The notes under the pieces were generated by a model, which saw only the letters and a list, made by a program, of their open reading frames with translations, did no database searches and had not been told where the DNA came from. DNA of 64,000 bases from positions 310,001 to 374,000 of the forward strand of contig CAWBXZ010000003.1 of the NCBI GenBank assembly GCA_963792855.1, written 5' to 3'. Positions within the stretch are counted from its first letter, which is position 1; every line of letters starts with the position of its first letter. Origin of the DNA: SG8-40 sp963792855 (GTDB taxonomy: Bacteria; Pseudomonadota; Gammaproteobacteria; Burkholderiales; Eutrophovitaceae). Shown here piece by piece: positions 55,136 through 64,000 of the stretch. Position numbers and translations under genes: made by a program.

Positions 55136-56002
55136 GTGACCCTCTGGGCGCTGCTGGCCTTGCTGACCGCCCTGTGCGAGAGCGGCAAGGATCTGCTCAC
55201 CCGCCGCCTGCTCCGCCGCGCCGGCCTGAGTTCCCGCCTGGTGATGGGGGCCGCCTGCCTGGTGTCGGCGCTCCTGGCGCTGCCGCTCACCCTGGTGGCG
55301 CTGAGCCGGGGCGTGGCGCCCGATCCGATCCCCCTGCTCCTCAGCCTCCTGGCGACCGCGCTGGTGAACGGGCTGGCGTTCTGGAGCTACGGCCGCGCCC
55401 TGGCCCGCGGCGACCTCAGCCTGGTGCTGCCGCTGATCAACCTCTCGCCGGTGGTGCTGCTGCTCAGCGGCTGGCTGATGCTGGGGGAGCGTCCCACGCC
55501 CCTGGCCCTGGTGGGGGTGCTGCTGCTGGTGATGGGAGCCCTGGAGCTCGGCCGCAGCGGCCCCGGGGCCGCCGGACTCTGGGGCCAGCCGGGGGCCCGC
55601 GCGATGCTGCTGGTGGCGCTGCTGTGGGGGGTCGGCGCCGGCATCGACAAGCTGGGGGTGCGGGCGGCCGGCACCCTCACCTGGGTGACGACGTTCAATC
55701 TGGTGGTGGGCCTGCCGCTGCTGCTCCCCGCCCTGGCGGCGGGCGAGGGGGAAGGGCTGCGGCGTCACTGGCCCTGGCTGCTCCTTCTCGGTCTGGTGGG
55801 GGCGGCCGGCATGGGGCTGCAGATGGAAGCGCTCCGCCGCACGGCGGTGGTGCACGTGATCGCCATCAAGCGTCTGAGCACCCTCTTCTCCGCCCTGGCC
55901 GGAGTGATCTGGCTCGGGGAGAACGGCGGCGCCCTGCGGCTGCCGGCAGCGGCGGTGATGCTGGGCGGGGCCGTGATGGTGCTCCGGTTCGGGCGGGGAT
56001 GA
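55136..56002 (+). CDS. EamA/DMT family permease
   Basis: Ten hydrophobic helices in two halves make this a drug/metabolite-transporter-type permease. The conserved elements are the YGRALARGDLSLVLPLINLSPVVLLLSGWLMLGERPTP block and, in the second half, ALRRTAVVHVIAIKRLSTLFSALAGVIWLGE. The start is uncertain: the GTG at 55136 gives 288 residues and removes an unlikely basic extension, while a TTG at 55088 is also in frame. Substrate unknown. Confidence 0.8.
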   Translation: MTLWALLALLTALCESGKDLLTRRLLRRAGLSSRLVMGAACLVSALLALPLTLVALSRGVAPDPIPLLLSLLATALVNGLAFWSYGRALARGDLSLVLPLINLSPVVLLLSGWLMLGERPTPLALVGVLLLVMGALELGRSGPGAAGLWGQPGARAMLLVALLWGVGAGIDKLGVRAAGTLTWVTTFNLVVGLPLLLPALAAGEGEGLRRHWPWLLLLGLVGAAGMGLQMEALRRTAVVHVIAIKRLSTLFSALAGVIWLGENGGALRLPAAAVMLGGAVMVLRFGRG

Positions 56003-56103
56003 GCAGCGGGGCATGGCTGGGTCCGGGTCGGGCCGATCCCCCTCACAGGCTCTGAGCGACACCTCGGCGTCTGCATGCCAGGAGGTGGTCGAATCGGCCG
56101 CCC

Positions 56104-56330
56104 TCAGTCGTCCTCCCTCGCCCGCAGGTACAGGTTCGAGCGATTGCCGTGGGAGCCTCCCGTTCCTCCATCGCGAACAGGGAGGGACAGCCCCGTACCA
56201 GATCGGAAAGCTTCCGGTAGCCGTAGAGCCCGATGTCGAAGTCGGGCTCGATCTGCTGCAGGCAGCTGCCGAAGCTGCCCAGCTGGGTCCAGGCCGATTC
56301 ATTCACCGAACGATCCAGCGCTTCCCAACG
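56104..56330 (-). pseudogene. remnant of a NYN/LOTUS-domain protein
   Basis: The minus strand encodes a LOTUS (OST-HTH) domain: WTQLGSFGSCLQQIEPDFDIGLYGYRKLSDLV, then a PSLFAMEER block. The frame shifts at about 56,155; in the shifted frame it ends as SHGNRSNLYLRAREDD and a stop at 56,104, which suits the end of such a domain. No NYN nuclease domain is found upstream, where the phytase-like gene starts on the other strand. It is therefore a C-terminal fragment, either decayed or cut by a misjoin. Intact relatives are RNA-binding or RNA-cleaving proteins. Confidence 0.6.
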
Positions 56331-56384
56331 GCAGGTGTTCCCCGATGCCGTCGCCGGCTTCCCCGCCGGCGGACAATCCGGGGA

Positions 56385-57397
56385 ATGGCTCCGTTGCCCG
56401 CCGCCGTCGCACCGCCGCCCCTGCTGCCCTGTCCCGCCGCGGCGGGCTGGGAGCTGGTGGCCCGCACGCGTCTGCCGCGCTCGAACCGGCAGGGCCAGGC
56501 CTCGGGAGGCTTCTCTGCCGCCAGCTACGACCCCGGGAGCGACGTTCTGCTGCTGCTCAGCGATGCCCCCCGGGGCCGCGTGAGCGGCTGGGGCGGCCTG
56601 CGCCACCTGGGCCGCGTCCCCCTGCGGCCCCTGTTCCACGTCGAGCTGAAGGGATCGGCAGCGGCCCCCCTGCCGGCGGAGATCGATGGCGAGGGCCTGG
56701 TGGTGCTCGGCGACCGCCTCTGGGTGGCCAGCGAAGGACGGCGCAGCGCCGCACGCCCGGCCCAGCTGCTGGCCTTCGAGCGCGCCACCGGCCTGCTGGA
56801 ACGGGCCGATCCGCTGCCGGCGGACTGGCAGCCGGCCCCCGGCCGGGGACTCGCCGCCAACCAGGGTCCGGAAGCCCTGGCCCTGCGGCGCCGGCCGGGG
56901 CAGGCCGGAGGAGCTGCTGATGGCCGCCGAATCCCCCCTCCTGCAGGATCCCGCCGGCCAGGTCCGGCTTCTGGAGTGGACCCTGGATCCTTCCGGGCCC
57001 GTGCCCCGGCCCCTGGCCCGCCTGGCCCTTCCGCCCGGGGATGGCTGGGGGCTGACCGATCTGCTGGTGAGCGGCGGTGCCGGTTCCCCGCAGGCCCTGC
57101 TGGCCCTGCTGCGCCGCTTCCAGGCGCCCCGATCGCTGGGAGGCCCTGCTGGCCCGCTATCCCCTTCCCGCTGACGGGGCCGATCCCGAGGCGGTGCTGG
57201 AGCCGCTGAACCGCTGGGATCTGCTGGAGGCCGGCCTGCCGGCCGACAACTGGGAAGCCCTGACCCCCGGGCCGGTGCAGGCGGATGGGCGGCCCAGCCT
57301 GCTGCTGGCGGCGGACGACAACTTCAACCCCCTGCAGGACAACCATCTGGCCCTGCTGGTGCCCCGCCGCAGCAGCCCCTGCCCGCCGGAGCCATGA
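56385..57397 (+). CDS. phytase-like esterase family protein, two frameshifts
   Basis: The sequence matches the esterase-like-activity-of-phytase family: SGGFSAASYDPGSDVLLLLSDAPRG at the start, EIDGEGLVVLGDRLWVASEG in the middle, and LLAADDNFNPLQDNHLALLVPR at the end. The frame changes near 56,890-56,905 and again near 57,130-57,140; joining the three frames gives about 335 residues. The family is a beta-propeller thought to hydrolyse phosphate esters. It ends within the start of the PhoX-like gene (overlap of four bases), so the two form a phosphate-acquisition pair. The start codon is uncertain. Confidence 0.68.
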
Positions 57398-59591
57398 ACC
57401 GCCGCGACCTGCTCTCCCTGCTCGGCATCGGCGCCGGCACCATCGCCGCGGTGGGCCTGCGCCCGCCCGGCACCCCGGAAGCGGCGGCAGCCGCCGGGGC
57501 CCCGGCGGGCTCCGCCCCCTTCCGGCCGGTGCCCACCCCCCTGCCCGTGCCCAGCGACGGGCTCGATGCGGCCGGCCAGCGACGCCGCTACGCCCGCATC
57601 GATCTGGAGGACAGACTCGTACTGCCGGAGGGCTACCGGTCCGAGGTGCTGGCGGTGTGGGGGGATCCGCTGGCGGACGGCCGCTTCGGCTTCAACAACG
57701 ACCATCTCTCCTTCCTGGCGCTGGGGCGGGATCGGGCCCTGCTGACGGTGAACTTCGAGTACATCAGCGCGAAGACCTGGCGCGAGGGCTACGCCGAGGC
57801 GGTGGGCGAGGCGGTGGGCGGCCCGTTGCCGTTCGCCGCGCTGATCGAGGCCCTGGCGCCCTCCGGCGGCCGGGTGGACGCCAGCGTCCTGCCACCGGAC
57901 GACCCGCTGCGGTCGCAGATCCGCCAGGTGGCGGCGGCGGCCATGGCCGATCTGGGGGTCGGCGTGATCGAACTGGAACGCGACCCGGGGGGGCCCTGGC
58001 GACGCCGGCCGGGCCGCTTCGATCGCCGCATCACGGGCCTGAGCGGCTGGCGGGATCCCTCCCGGCGGCTGGGGGTGACGGGCCCGGCGGCCGCGGTGTT
58101 CCGCAGGCGACGCGGCTCGGCTACGACGACGGCCTCGGGGAGGCGATCATCGGCACGTTCGCCAACTGCGCCGGCGGCGAGACCCCCTGGGGCACGGTGC
58201 TCAGCGCCGAGGAGAACGTGCAGAGCCAGGTGCCCGAGGCCGTGCATGCCGACGGCTCCTCGGTGGCTCCCTCGGAGCGGCCCTTCGTCTGCGACGGCCA
58301 GCGGCTGGAGGGCCTGGGCAATCCCTTCGCTCTGGCGGGTAACAAGTACGGCTGGATGGTGGAGATCGACCCGCGCCGGCCCGGGCAACCGGCGGTGAAG
58401 CACAGCTGGCTGGGCCGCTTCCGCCATGAGGCGGTGGCGGTGAAGGCCGCGGCGGGCCAGCCCCTGATCGTCTATTCCGGCTGCGATCGCCACGGCGGCC
58501 ACCTCTACCGCTTCGTGAGCGACGGACACGATCCGCGATCCGGCCGACCCGGCCAATTCCCAGCTGTTCAGCGCCGGACGGCTGGAGGTGGCCCGCTTCG
58601 ATCCGCCGGCCGCCGGCGCCGCGGTGAGGGCCGGGGCCGCTGGATCCCCCTGGAGCCCGCCACCCCGGTGGCGCCGCTGACCCCCGGCCACTTCGCCCGC
58701 TTCGGCGTGGAGCAGGCGGTGCTGTTGCCCCACGGCGACCGCCGCCGGGCAGGGGCCGAGGCCTTCAGCAGCGATGCCGCGGTGGCGGCCTACCGGCGCC
58801 GCTTCCCCACCCTGGCCCACCTCTACCCGGGCGAAGGCGAGGAGCGGATGGGGGCGATCCTGGTGGATGCCCACCTGGCCGCCTGCGCGGCGGGGGCCAC
58901 CCCCGGCGCCCGGCCGGAGGACACGGTGATCGATCCGACCAGCGGCGACCTGCTGATCGCCTTCACCGCCGGCGGCGGCAGCGAGGACGGGCGGGCCGAC
59001 CCGGCCATCTTCCGCGGGCCGAAGGGGGAGACCAGCTGGCCCTACGGCTGGATCATGCGCCTGGCCGACGAGGGGGCCGCCAAGGGCGGAGCCTTCCGCT
59101 GGCGCCTGGTGGCCACCGGCGGCGCCCCCTGGCAGGGGGGACTGGGCTTCAGCAATCCCGACAACCTCGCCGTCGACCGGCGGGGCCACCTCTGGATGAC
59201 GACCGACCGCTCCACGAAAGCCGCCGATCTGGATCTGTTCGGCAACAACAGCTGCTGGGTGCTGCCCACCCGGGGCCCGGCCGCCGGCGAGGCCTTCTGC
59301 TTCGCCACCGGGCCGATGGAATGCGAACTCACCGGCCCCTGCTTCGATCAGGGCGAATCCACCCTGTTCCTCTCGGTGCAGCACCCGGGCGAAGACCACG
59401 GCAGCCGCCCCTCGCCGGAAGCCAACGAGGCCCAGGCCCACCGGCTGGTGGACCGCTCGGGGCGCCCCTTCGAGCAGCTGCGCTGGGTGCCCCTGGGCTC
59501 CAACTGGCCCTCCGGCGTGCCCGGCCGCCCGCCCCGCCCCGGGGTGGTGGCGATCCGGCGCCTGGGGGGCGGACCGCTGCTGGAGGGCTGA
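57394..59591 (+). CDS. PhoX/DUF839 family alkaline phosphatase, three frameshifts
   Basis: The N-terminus MNRRDLLSLLGIGAGTIAAV is a twin-arginine-like signal. The body matches the PhoX/DUF839 family: FGFNNDHLSFLAL, LLTVNFEYIS, LGYDDGLGEAIIGTFANCAGGETPWGTVLSAEEN, RHEAVAVKAAAGQ, and a C-terminal FSNPDNLAVDRRGHLWMTTDRST block. Frame changes fall near 58,105, 58,520 and 58,625; joined, the protein is about 730 residues. PhoX-type enzymes are secreted, calcium- and iron-dependent phosphatases that release phosphate from organic esters. Confidence 0.8.
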
Positions 59592-59607
59592 GTGGGGTGG
59601 TGCGGGT

Positions 59608-60372
59608 TCAGGTCGCCCCGGCATCCAGCAGCCGCTCGATCTGATCGAGGGCCTCATCGAGGGGGTCGATGGCCGTGACCAGGGCGGCGTCGCTGGCCTC
59701 GGTGCTGGGCCACTGGTGATCGATCTGGCGGCGCAGCTGCTGCAGGCCGCCATCGATGGCCTCGAGCCGGGTGGCCAGGGACAGCAGCCGGGCCTCCCGC
59801 TCGTCCATCCCCCGGCGGGCCGCCTCCAGATTGCGGCGCAGCTGGTCGGTGAGCCGGCGCCGTTCCTGGCGCAGGGGCCCCTCGCGCTCCTTCCGGAGGG
59901 CCTTCTCCTCCCGGCTCAGGCGCCGGGCCAGGGCATCGGGATCCAGGCGAACGCCTTCGCCCGATTCCAGCAGGGGCCGGCGCTGCTCCAGCCGCTCGGG
60001 AAGCTGCTGCAACCGTTCGCAGCAGAGCTGGACCGTGCCCAGGGACTCCAGATGGCCCGGATCGGTGAAGCGGGCCAGGGCCTCTTCCTTCAGGCCCACT
60101 GCCAGGCCCGCCAGGCCGGCGGCCCGCTCCAGGGCCTCCTCCAGGGCCGCATCGAGGCGCTGGGCATGGAGCCGCTGGCTGCGGCTGCGGCGGCCGCCGG
60201 GCCCCCGGCGGGCCAGCAGCAGGCTCAGGCCGACGCCGAGGCCGACGGCGAGGGGGAGCGCCAGGGGAAGGGCCAGTCCGGCCCCGCGCACCAGCAGCAC
60301 CAGAGAGGCGCCGGCCCCGGCCACCGCCATGGGATGGTCGAGGGGGTTGGGCCAGGACGGGGCCGCCGCCAT
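59608..60372 (-). CDS. membrane-anchored coiled-coil protein, unknown function
   Basis: A 254-residue protein with two closely spaced hydrophobic stretches (about 15-32 and 34-53) followed by long charged helices rich in Arg, Glu and Leu (about 60-215) with heptad-like leucines, then an acidic end (DPLDEALDQIERLLDAG). It has no enzymatic motif. Its start overlaps the last base of the VWA lipoprotein gene, so the two are cotranscribed and probably work together. Confidence 0.7.
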   Translation of the reverse strand: MAAAPSWPNPLDHPMAVAGAGASLVLLVRGAGLALPLALPLAVGLGVGLSLLLARRGPGGRRSRSQRLHAQRLDAALEEALERAAGLAGLAVGLKEEALARFTDPGHLESLGTVQLCCERLQQLPERLEQRRPLLESGEGVRLDPDALARRLSREEKALRKEREGPLRQERRRLTDQLRRNLEAARRGMDEREARLLSLATRLEAIDGGLQQLRRQIDHQWPSTEASDAALVTAIDPLDEALDQIERLLDAGAT

Positions 60373-62057
60373 CAGAAGGCCATCTGGAGATCTTCCATGC
60401 GGCGGCGGATGCTGTCGGGGGTGCCGGTGGCGAATTCGCCGCCGTTGCTCTCGGCGATCCGGCGCAGCACGTCGGCGTCGAAATCCCCCTGGTTGCCGTA
60501 GCCCATGGTGAACACACCGATGCGTTCATCGGTGGCGAAGCCGCTGCTCCTCAGCTCGCTGCCCAGCCCGTCGAGGCTCAGGCGGGAGCCGTTGTCCTGG
60601 CCATCGGTGAGCACCACCACCGCCAGGATCTCGCCGGGACGGCGGGTGCTGCGCAGCCAGTCGCGCCCCTGGCGGATGGCGTCGTAGAGGACGGTGCCGC
60701 CCTCCGCCTGCAGATCGGCGATGAAGCGGGAGCCCCGCTCGGCATCGGTGCCGTTGCCCGTCACCACCACCGGGGGGCGCAGGCGGTTGTCGAAGTCGAA
60801 CAGGCCCACGGTGTCGCGGGGGCCGATCTGGGCCAGGTAGGCCTGCAGGCTGCGCTGGGCCGCCGGCAGCTTCTCCCCCTTCATCGAGCCGGAGCTGTCC
60901 ACCACCAGGGCCACCCGGGAGGGCTTCTTGGCCTGATTGCGCCAGAGGGTGATGATCGCCTCCACCACCTCCGGCGGCGGCGCCCGCAGGGAGTCGTAGA
61001 CGGCGCGGGGATCGGCCCCGTAGGCCGCCGTGACCCGGCTGGCCGGCACGGCCGGGTTGGCGGGCCGCAGGCCCTGCTCCGCCGCCAGCCGCTGGATGTC
61101 CTCCCGCTGCAGCCGCTCGATGAGGAGCTGGGCCGCCTGCTTCTCGGCGGGCGACACCCAGGGGGCGTCCGGCAGGATCGCCCGCATGGTGCTGGAGTAG
61201 GTGGCGCGGGGGTAGACCGCCTGCAGGGGCTCCTGGTCGGCGCTGCGGGCGGCGTTCACCGCCACCACCGAGGACTCGTAGACCGAGGCCACCGAGGCCC
61301 AGAACGGTCCGTTGCGCTGCATGGCCCGGGCCAGTTCGTCGGTGGAGCTGCCGTAGCGGGTCACGTGGCGCTCGATCGCCGCCACCTGATCGCCGTGGGC
61401 GCGTACATCCGCCAGGGTGAGCGCTTCGGGCCGTTTGCCGGCCACCTCCGCCACCATCGCCACCAGGGTCTGGAGGCCGGAATTGGAGCGGGTGGGGGCG
61501 GTGTGGACGTAGCGGATCGGCTGGGAGGGGCCGGCCGGATCCAGCTGGCGGTGGTCGCTGCTGCGGGCCAGGGCGCCGAAGGGATCGGGGCGGTCGAGGC
61601 CCTTCGCCAGGGCCGGGGTGGTCATGAACACCATCGGACTGGAGGCCAGGGCCGGCGCGTCGGCCGGGGCGGGGATCAGCTCCCGGGTGGGCGCCAGCCG
61701 CTGCAGCCGGTGGCGCAGCAGTTCCTGGTAGATCTCCCCATCCACCGACAGCAGGGTGGGGATGCGCGGGTCGTCGGCCGCCTGGCCGCCCTGCAGCACC
61801 CCCCGGGCATGGGACTCGATCTCGTTCACCACATCACCGCTGCCGGCGGCGCGGCAGCGCAGCTGCACGGGGGTGCGGTCGGCCAGCCGCGGCGGATCCT
61901 GGGCGATCGCCTTGGCGGCCTCCTGGCAGAAGCCCTTGAGGGCGCTGCCCACGAGCATCTCGACCTCGAGCGGCGGCGGCGCCAGCAGGCCGCAGGCGCT
62001 GATCGGCAGGCCGAGGAGGGCGGCGGCGAGGGCGGCCAGCCGCAGGGGCCGTGCCAT
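60372..62057 (-). CDS. lipoprotein with solute-binding and VWA domains
   Basis: This intact 561-residue protein has a lipobox (SAC, Cys22). Residues about 30-345 resemble a periplasmic solute-binding domain (VEMLVGSALKGFCQEAA, then SSPMVFMTTPALAKGL and APTRSNSGLQTLVAMVAEVAG). Residues 380-555 are a von Willebrand A domain with a complete MIDAS: Asp387-x-Ser389-x-Ser391 in VDSSGSMKG, a threonine in GGTVLYDAI and an aspartate in LTDGQDNG. The domain binds a metal and mediates protein contact. It is transcribed with the coiled-coil gene and diverges from a paralogous solute-binding gene at 62173. Confidence 0.85.
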   Translation of the reverse strand: MARPLRLAALAAALLGLPISACGLLAPPPLEVEMLVGSALKGFCQEAAKAIAQDPPRLADRTPVQLRCRAAGSGDVVNEIESHARGVLQGGQAADDPRIPTLLSVDGEIYQELLRHRLQRLAPTRELIPAPADAPALASSPMVFMTTPALAKGLDRPDPFGALARSSDHRQLDPAGPSQPIRYVHTAPTRSNSGLQTLVAMVAEVAGKRPEALTLADVRAHGDQVAAIERHVTRYGSSTDELARAMQRNGPFWASVASVYESSVVAVNAARSADQEPLQAVYPRATYSSTMRAILPDAPWVSPAEKQAAQLLIERLQREDIQRLAAEQGLRPANPAVPASRVTAAYGADPRAVYDSLRAPPPEVVEAIITLWRNQAKKPSRVALVVDSSGSMKGEKLPAAQRSLQAYLAQIGPRDTVGLFDFDNRLRPPVVVTGNGTDAERGSRFIADLQAEGGTVLYDAIRQGRDWLRSTRRPGEILAVVVLTDGQDNGSRLSLDGLGSELRSSGFATDERIGVFTMGYGNQGDFDADVLRRIAESNGGEFATGTPDSIRRRMEDLQMAF

Positions 62058-62172
62058 GGGGCGGTTCGGACGGGCGCCCCCATTCTGCGGCGAAGCTTGG
62101 CTGCTGTCTCAGCGGACCGGTGGCAGGCGGCCGGCGGGGTGATCAGACTGTGGTCCATCCGGATGGCCCACC

Positions 62173-63196
62173 TTGAGCGTCCCTGTCACCCGCCGGCGGC
62201 TGCTGTCGGTGCTGATCGGCGCCGGCGGCCCTGATCCTGGCGGCCGCTCCCCTGCCCGGCCTGCGGCGGCCCCTGGTGGTGGCGGTGGGATCGGAGCTGG
62301 CCGGTGCCATGGCCGAGATCGAACCCCTGTTCGAGCGCCGCCAGGGCGGCATCGATCTGGCGTGGCGGGTGCAGGGCTCCCAGGACATGGTGAACCGGGC
62401 CCAGGAGCGATCGCCCGGAGCGGCCGCGGGTGCTGATCCCCGCCAGCCGCGAACTGCTCGACCAGCTCGCCGCCGAGGTGAGCGGACGGGGCGAGCCGGA
62501 TCGCCGTTCCTGCAGCCGCCCGCTGCCGATCGCCCGCACCCTGCTGGTGGCGGTGGCCTGGCCGGAGCGGGCCCGCCGGCTGTTCCCCGATGGCCGCTTC
62601 GCCTGGCCCGCTGCTGCGCCGGGCCACCGCAGCGGGGCAGTGGGGAGCCCTGGGGGCGCCGGCCAGCTGGGGCAGCGTCGATCTGCGCAGCACCGATCCG
62701 ATGCGCTCCAACTCCGGCCAGCTCACCCTGGCGCTCTGGTGCCGGGGTCAGGAGGGGAGGGCCTGTGCCGCCGGCCTGCGGCGGGCCGTGTACCGCCCCG
62801 CCCGCTCCACCGACATCCTGCTGCAGGAGTTCATCAGCGGCGGGCCCAACGAGGGTGACCTGGCGATGGTGTACGAGGCGTCGGCCCTGGCCCGCCAGGG
62901 CGAGGCCAGCCGGCAGCGGCCGGGGGGATACGTGCTGCTGTTCCCCGATCCCACCTTCGAAACGATCCTGGCGGCGGCGGTGCTGCGGGGCCAGGCGGCG
63001 GGCCGCGCCGACGACGGCGAGCGCTTCGTGGCCTTTCTGCGCTCCACCGAGGGGCCCAGGCGGTGCTGGGCCGCCAGGGCTTCCGCGCAGCCGATGGTCG
63101 GGGGGCAGCCCAGCGGCCCGCGGGGTGCGGCGCCTGCCCCCGCCCCCGCCCCAGCAGCGGGAGGAGCTGCTGCGCCTCTGGCAACAGGCGGGCTGA
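62173..63196 (+). CDS. solute-binding-domain protein, about five frameshifts
   Basis: Reading across frames gives one protein: LSVPVTRRRLLSVLIG, then RRPLVVAVGSELAGAMAEIEPLFERR, VLIPASRELLDQLAAEV, SWGSVDLRSTDPMRSNSGQLTLALW and LLFPDPTFETILAAAVLRG, ending in QREELLRLWQQAG at 63,196. Frame changes fall near 62,225, 62,415, 62,605, 63,050 and 63,110. The RSNSG motif and surrounding pattern recur in the solute-binding half of the divergent VWA lipoprotein, so the two are paralogues. The signal region is hydrophobic and basic, possibly Tat-like. As sequenced no intact product is made. Confidence 0.65.
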
Positions 63197-63357
63197 GGCC
63201 GAGCCCGCCGCTGGTGTCGGCGATCACCTGCTGGCGTGGGAGGCGGCATGGACAGAAGCGCCGGATTCCTGGCGTCTATGCCTAGGTTTCCGCGGACGAT
63301 GTTCGCCCTGTGGGGTGCACCGCCGGGGGGAACTTTTTGGAGCCGAAGCGTGTCACC

Positions 63358-64000
63358 ATGGCGGCGAATGGCCGCACCGACGTGCTCCGCTGCGACGCCC
63401 TGTTCCTCTCCGATCTGCACCTGGGCTCGAATCAGTGCGAGGCCGGCCACCTGGCCGCGTTCCTCGGCTGCATCCAGCCCAGGCAGCTGTTTCTGGTGGG
63501 CGACATCATCGATCTGCAGGCGATCCGTTTCAACGCCCATGCGGATGAACGCTTCCTCACGGCGCTGATCGACGGCCTGATCGATGGGAAGGGGGAAGGG
63601 CCTTTCGACGACGAGAGCACTGAAGCGTCGGAACCTGCTGCGATCGTCGCACCGGGAGGTGCTGAGCGGCCTGCGGGATCTGCAGCACGCCGGGATGCGG
63701 ATCACCTACATCCCCGGCAACCACGACGCCTACTTCCGGCGCCATGCCGGCTAGAGGCCGCGTGGCCTCGCGATCCGCCGGCAAGCCTCGTACCGCACAC
63801 CGGCCGGGCAGAGGTTGCTGGTGCGCCATGGCGATGAATACGACCGGCTGGTCGCTTCCATGCCGGGCTGGCGGAGTCCCTGGCCCGGCTGCAGGAGCAC
63901 TACAGCGGCCGGCATCAACGGGCTGCGCTGCGCCTGTTCGACCGGCCGGCCCGTTCAGCCCCTGCCGACCGGCCGGAACGCCGAGGCGATTCTGGAGAGC
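63358..64000 (+). CDS. LpxH-like metallophosphoesterase, frameshifted and cut by the right edge
   Basis: The ATG at 63358 starts a calcineurin-like phosphoesterase: LFLSDLHLGS (Asp-x-His), FLVGDIIDL (Gly-Asp-x2-Asp), then in another frame ITYIPGNHDAYFR (Gly-Asn-His-Asp) and LLVRHGDEYD. These are the metal-site motifs of UDP-2,3-diacylglucosamine diphosphatase and its relatives. Frame changes are needed near 63,615, 63,750 and 63,855, and the gene continues past the window. The LpxH role in lipid A synthesis is one possibility; other small phosphoesterases share the motifs. Confidence 0.72.

Noticed and set aside
57789..59753. A 654-codon open frame on the minus strand
   Set aside because: It is antisense to the PhoX-like gene in very GC-rich DNA, where stop codons are rare; its composition is low-complexity and no family is visible.
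62143..63705. A 520-codon open frame on the minus strand
   Set aside because: It is antisense to the frameshifted solute-binding and metallophosphoesterase genes, whose motifs are recognisable on the other strand.
1..64000. CRISPR arrays, insertion sequences, integrases, tRNA or rRNA genes
   Set aside because: No regularly spaced repeats, transposase or integrase motifs, cloverleaf-like sequences or rRNA stretches were seen on reading through. A tRNA scan would be decisive for tRNAs.
53140..64000. The right piece as a horizontally acquired island in the left organism
   Set aside because: There are no mobility genes, attachment sites or flanking repeats, and the frameshift density changes abruptly at the join. 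A chimera is more likely, though only reads can settle it.

Overview
The window is best read as two unrelated pieces of bacterial DNA joined near position 53,140-53,192. The left piece (1 to about 53,140) has moderate-to-high GC, intact genes with good ribosome binding sites and only one frameshift. Its exported lipoproteins, TolC-type efflux parts, TRAP transporter, porin and glutathione-dependent formaldehyde genes point to a Gram-negative proteobacterium, most likely a heterotrophic gammaproteobacterium; this is inference from gene content. The right piece (about 53,192 to 64,000) is visibly richer in GC. It carries at least a dozen frameshifts and opens with an ABC ATPase cut in mid-domain. 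Its gene set (PhoX/DUF839 phosphatase, phytase-like esterase, NYN/LOTUS remnant, VWA plus substrate-binding proteins) resembles high-GC picocyanobacteria of the Cyanobium/Synechococcus kind, again by inference. An assembly chimera is the simplest explanation.

Left piece, 1-24.4 kb (housekeeping and envelope): a partial nitronate monooxygenase; two lipoproteins (LssY_C domain, and a ClsC-like phospholipase D); a DUF3604 / HupE-UreJ / parvulin trio; an exported protein with a duplicated beta domain; an RND efflux pump with its adaptor; a small exported protein built from 40-residue cysteine repeats; VOC and exported Nudix proteins; an MscS channel; a beta-propeller lipoprotein; two small surface-adhesin-E-like proteins; an SDR lacking its catalytic tyrosine; a dienelactone hydrolase fused to an NTF2-like domain; and several uncharacterised genes.

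Left piece, 24.9-53.1 kb (catabolic region): a Tat-exported ABC solute-binding protein, cupin, NIPSNAP, a MetX-like alpha/beta hydrolase, a zinc alcohol dehydrogenase and a complete TRAP transporter. These are followed by two phytanoyl-CoA-type Fe(II)/2-oxoglutarate dioxygenases flanking an SMP-30 lactonase, a TIM-barrel isomerase and the glutathione-dependent formaldehyde pair (S-formylglutathione hydrolase and S-hydroxymethylglutathione dehydrogenase). Next come a frameshifted cyclase, a 2-keto-4-pentenoate hydratase and a complete carbohydrate ABC transporter leading into a D-apionate-lactonase-like gene. The piece ends with a porin, an HpcH/HpaI aldolase, a 2-hydroxyacid dehydrogenase and an SDR. 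Together they suggest uptake of sugar acids or lactones, oxidative removal of one-carbon units as formaldehyde, and aldol cleavage. No transcriptional regulator was recognised in this piece.

Right piece: truncated ABC ATPase with HlyD-type adaptor, EamA permease, LOTUS-domain remnant, frameshifted phytase-like and PhoX-like genes, a coiled-coil membrane protein, a lipoprotein joining a solute-binding domain to a VWA domain, a divergent and badly frameshifted paralogous solute-binding protein, and an LpxH-like metallophosphoesterase running off the right edge. No rRNA, tRNA, CRISPR array, insertion sequence or integrase was found anywhere in the window.
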